From: Clostridiales bacterium
GTDB lineage: Bacteria; Bacillota; Clostridia; Lachnospirales; Lachnospiraceae
Reading direction: 5' to 3'
Length of the DNA: 51,848 nt
NCBI GenBank assembly: GCA_021203365.1
Contig: JAJQBI010000064.1
Span: forward strand, 17,794 to 69,641
Part shown: piece by piece, positions 51,823 through 51,848 of the stretch
Layout of the letters: the number at the start of each line of letters is the position of its first letter
How positions within the stretch are numbered: position 1 is the first letter of the stretch
The notes under the pieces: model-generated
Database searches by the model: none
Told to the model about the DNA's origin: nothing
What the model saw: the letters and a program-made list of their open reading frames with translations, nothing else
Program-made: the position numbers and the translations under genes

Positions 51823-51848
51823 TAAATCCGAGAGGGAATAAAATTCAG

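Overview
The window looks like a chromosome segment of a Gram-positive Firmicute, most likely a gut-type Clostridium of the Lachnospiraceae. The signs are strong AGGAGG ribosome-binding sites before nearly every gene, consensus -35/-10 promoters, Rho-independent terminators, and family content typical of that group: an ECF sigma/DUF4179 pair, DUF4230, YdcZ-type transporter pairs, a BmpA-type nucleoside ABC system, GH32 and GH29 enzymes, and a BspA-like leucine-rich repeat protein. The taxon is inferred from gene content only. No rRNA, tRNA, CRISPR array or insertion sequence was seen.

Bases 1 to about 11,930 are the late end of a siphovirus-type prophage: a tape measure protein (5' end outside the window), an FN3-type tail protein, a tail/baseplate protein, a long tail fibre with a C-terminal S74 chaperone, two small proteins and an r1t-type holin, closed by a strong hairpin. 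No endolysin or integrase lies in the visible part. The phage DNA runs directly into the 3' end of a host metallo-beta-lactamase-fold gene, which has lost its C-terminus and last metal ligand motif, so an attachment site or rearrangement endpoint is probably at about 11,900-11,935.

Bases 12,600-27,500 are a mosaic of small host units: a PHP phosphatase, the azlCD branched-chain amino acid exporter, a MerR regulator with a small membrane protein, a DUF4230 protein with a 43-residue membrane peptide, a large BspA-like surface protein, an unrecognised 583-residue protein, an HTH-Uma2 fusion, a GH32 beta-fructosidase, an ECF sigma/anti-sigma pair and an MFS transporter. The MerR gene and the BspA-like gene carry the same rare promoter layout, with a palindrome between -35 and -10, and probably form one small regulon.

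Bases 27,900-31,500 hold an unusual three-gene cluster: a class-1 glutamate-cysteine ligase, an EgtC/YafJ-like class II amidotransferase and a GCS2-type ligase. This is a possible gamma-glutamyl thiol pathway. It is followed by a Fur-family (Zur-like) regulator that appears to use a CTG start, with a zinc ABC transporter behind a perfect 7-1-7 operator, then a flavodoxin-fold oxidoreductase and a pair of YdcZ transporters.

Bases 36,400-49,000 are a nucleoside/ribose salvage district: ribokinase, an ADP-ribosylglycohydrolase-family protein preceded by a nested-hairpin RNA leader (candidate riboswitch), a BmpA-like binding protein, its ATPase and two permeases, a PfkB kinase, an MTA/SAH-type deaminase, DeoD, an MFS transporter and TrmO. 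The likely flow is uptake, deamination, phosphorolysis or N-glycosyl cleavage, then ribose phosphorylation. The window ends with a GH29 alpha-L-fucosidase and a LacI regulator that share an operator motif.
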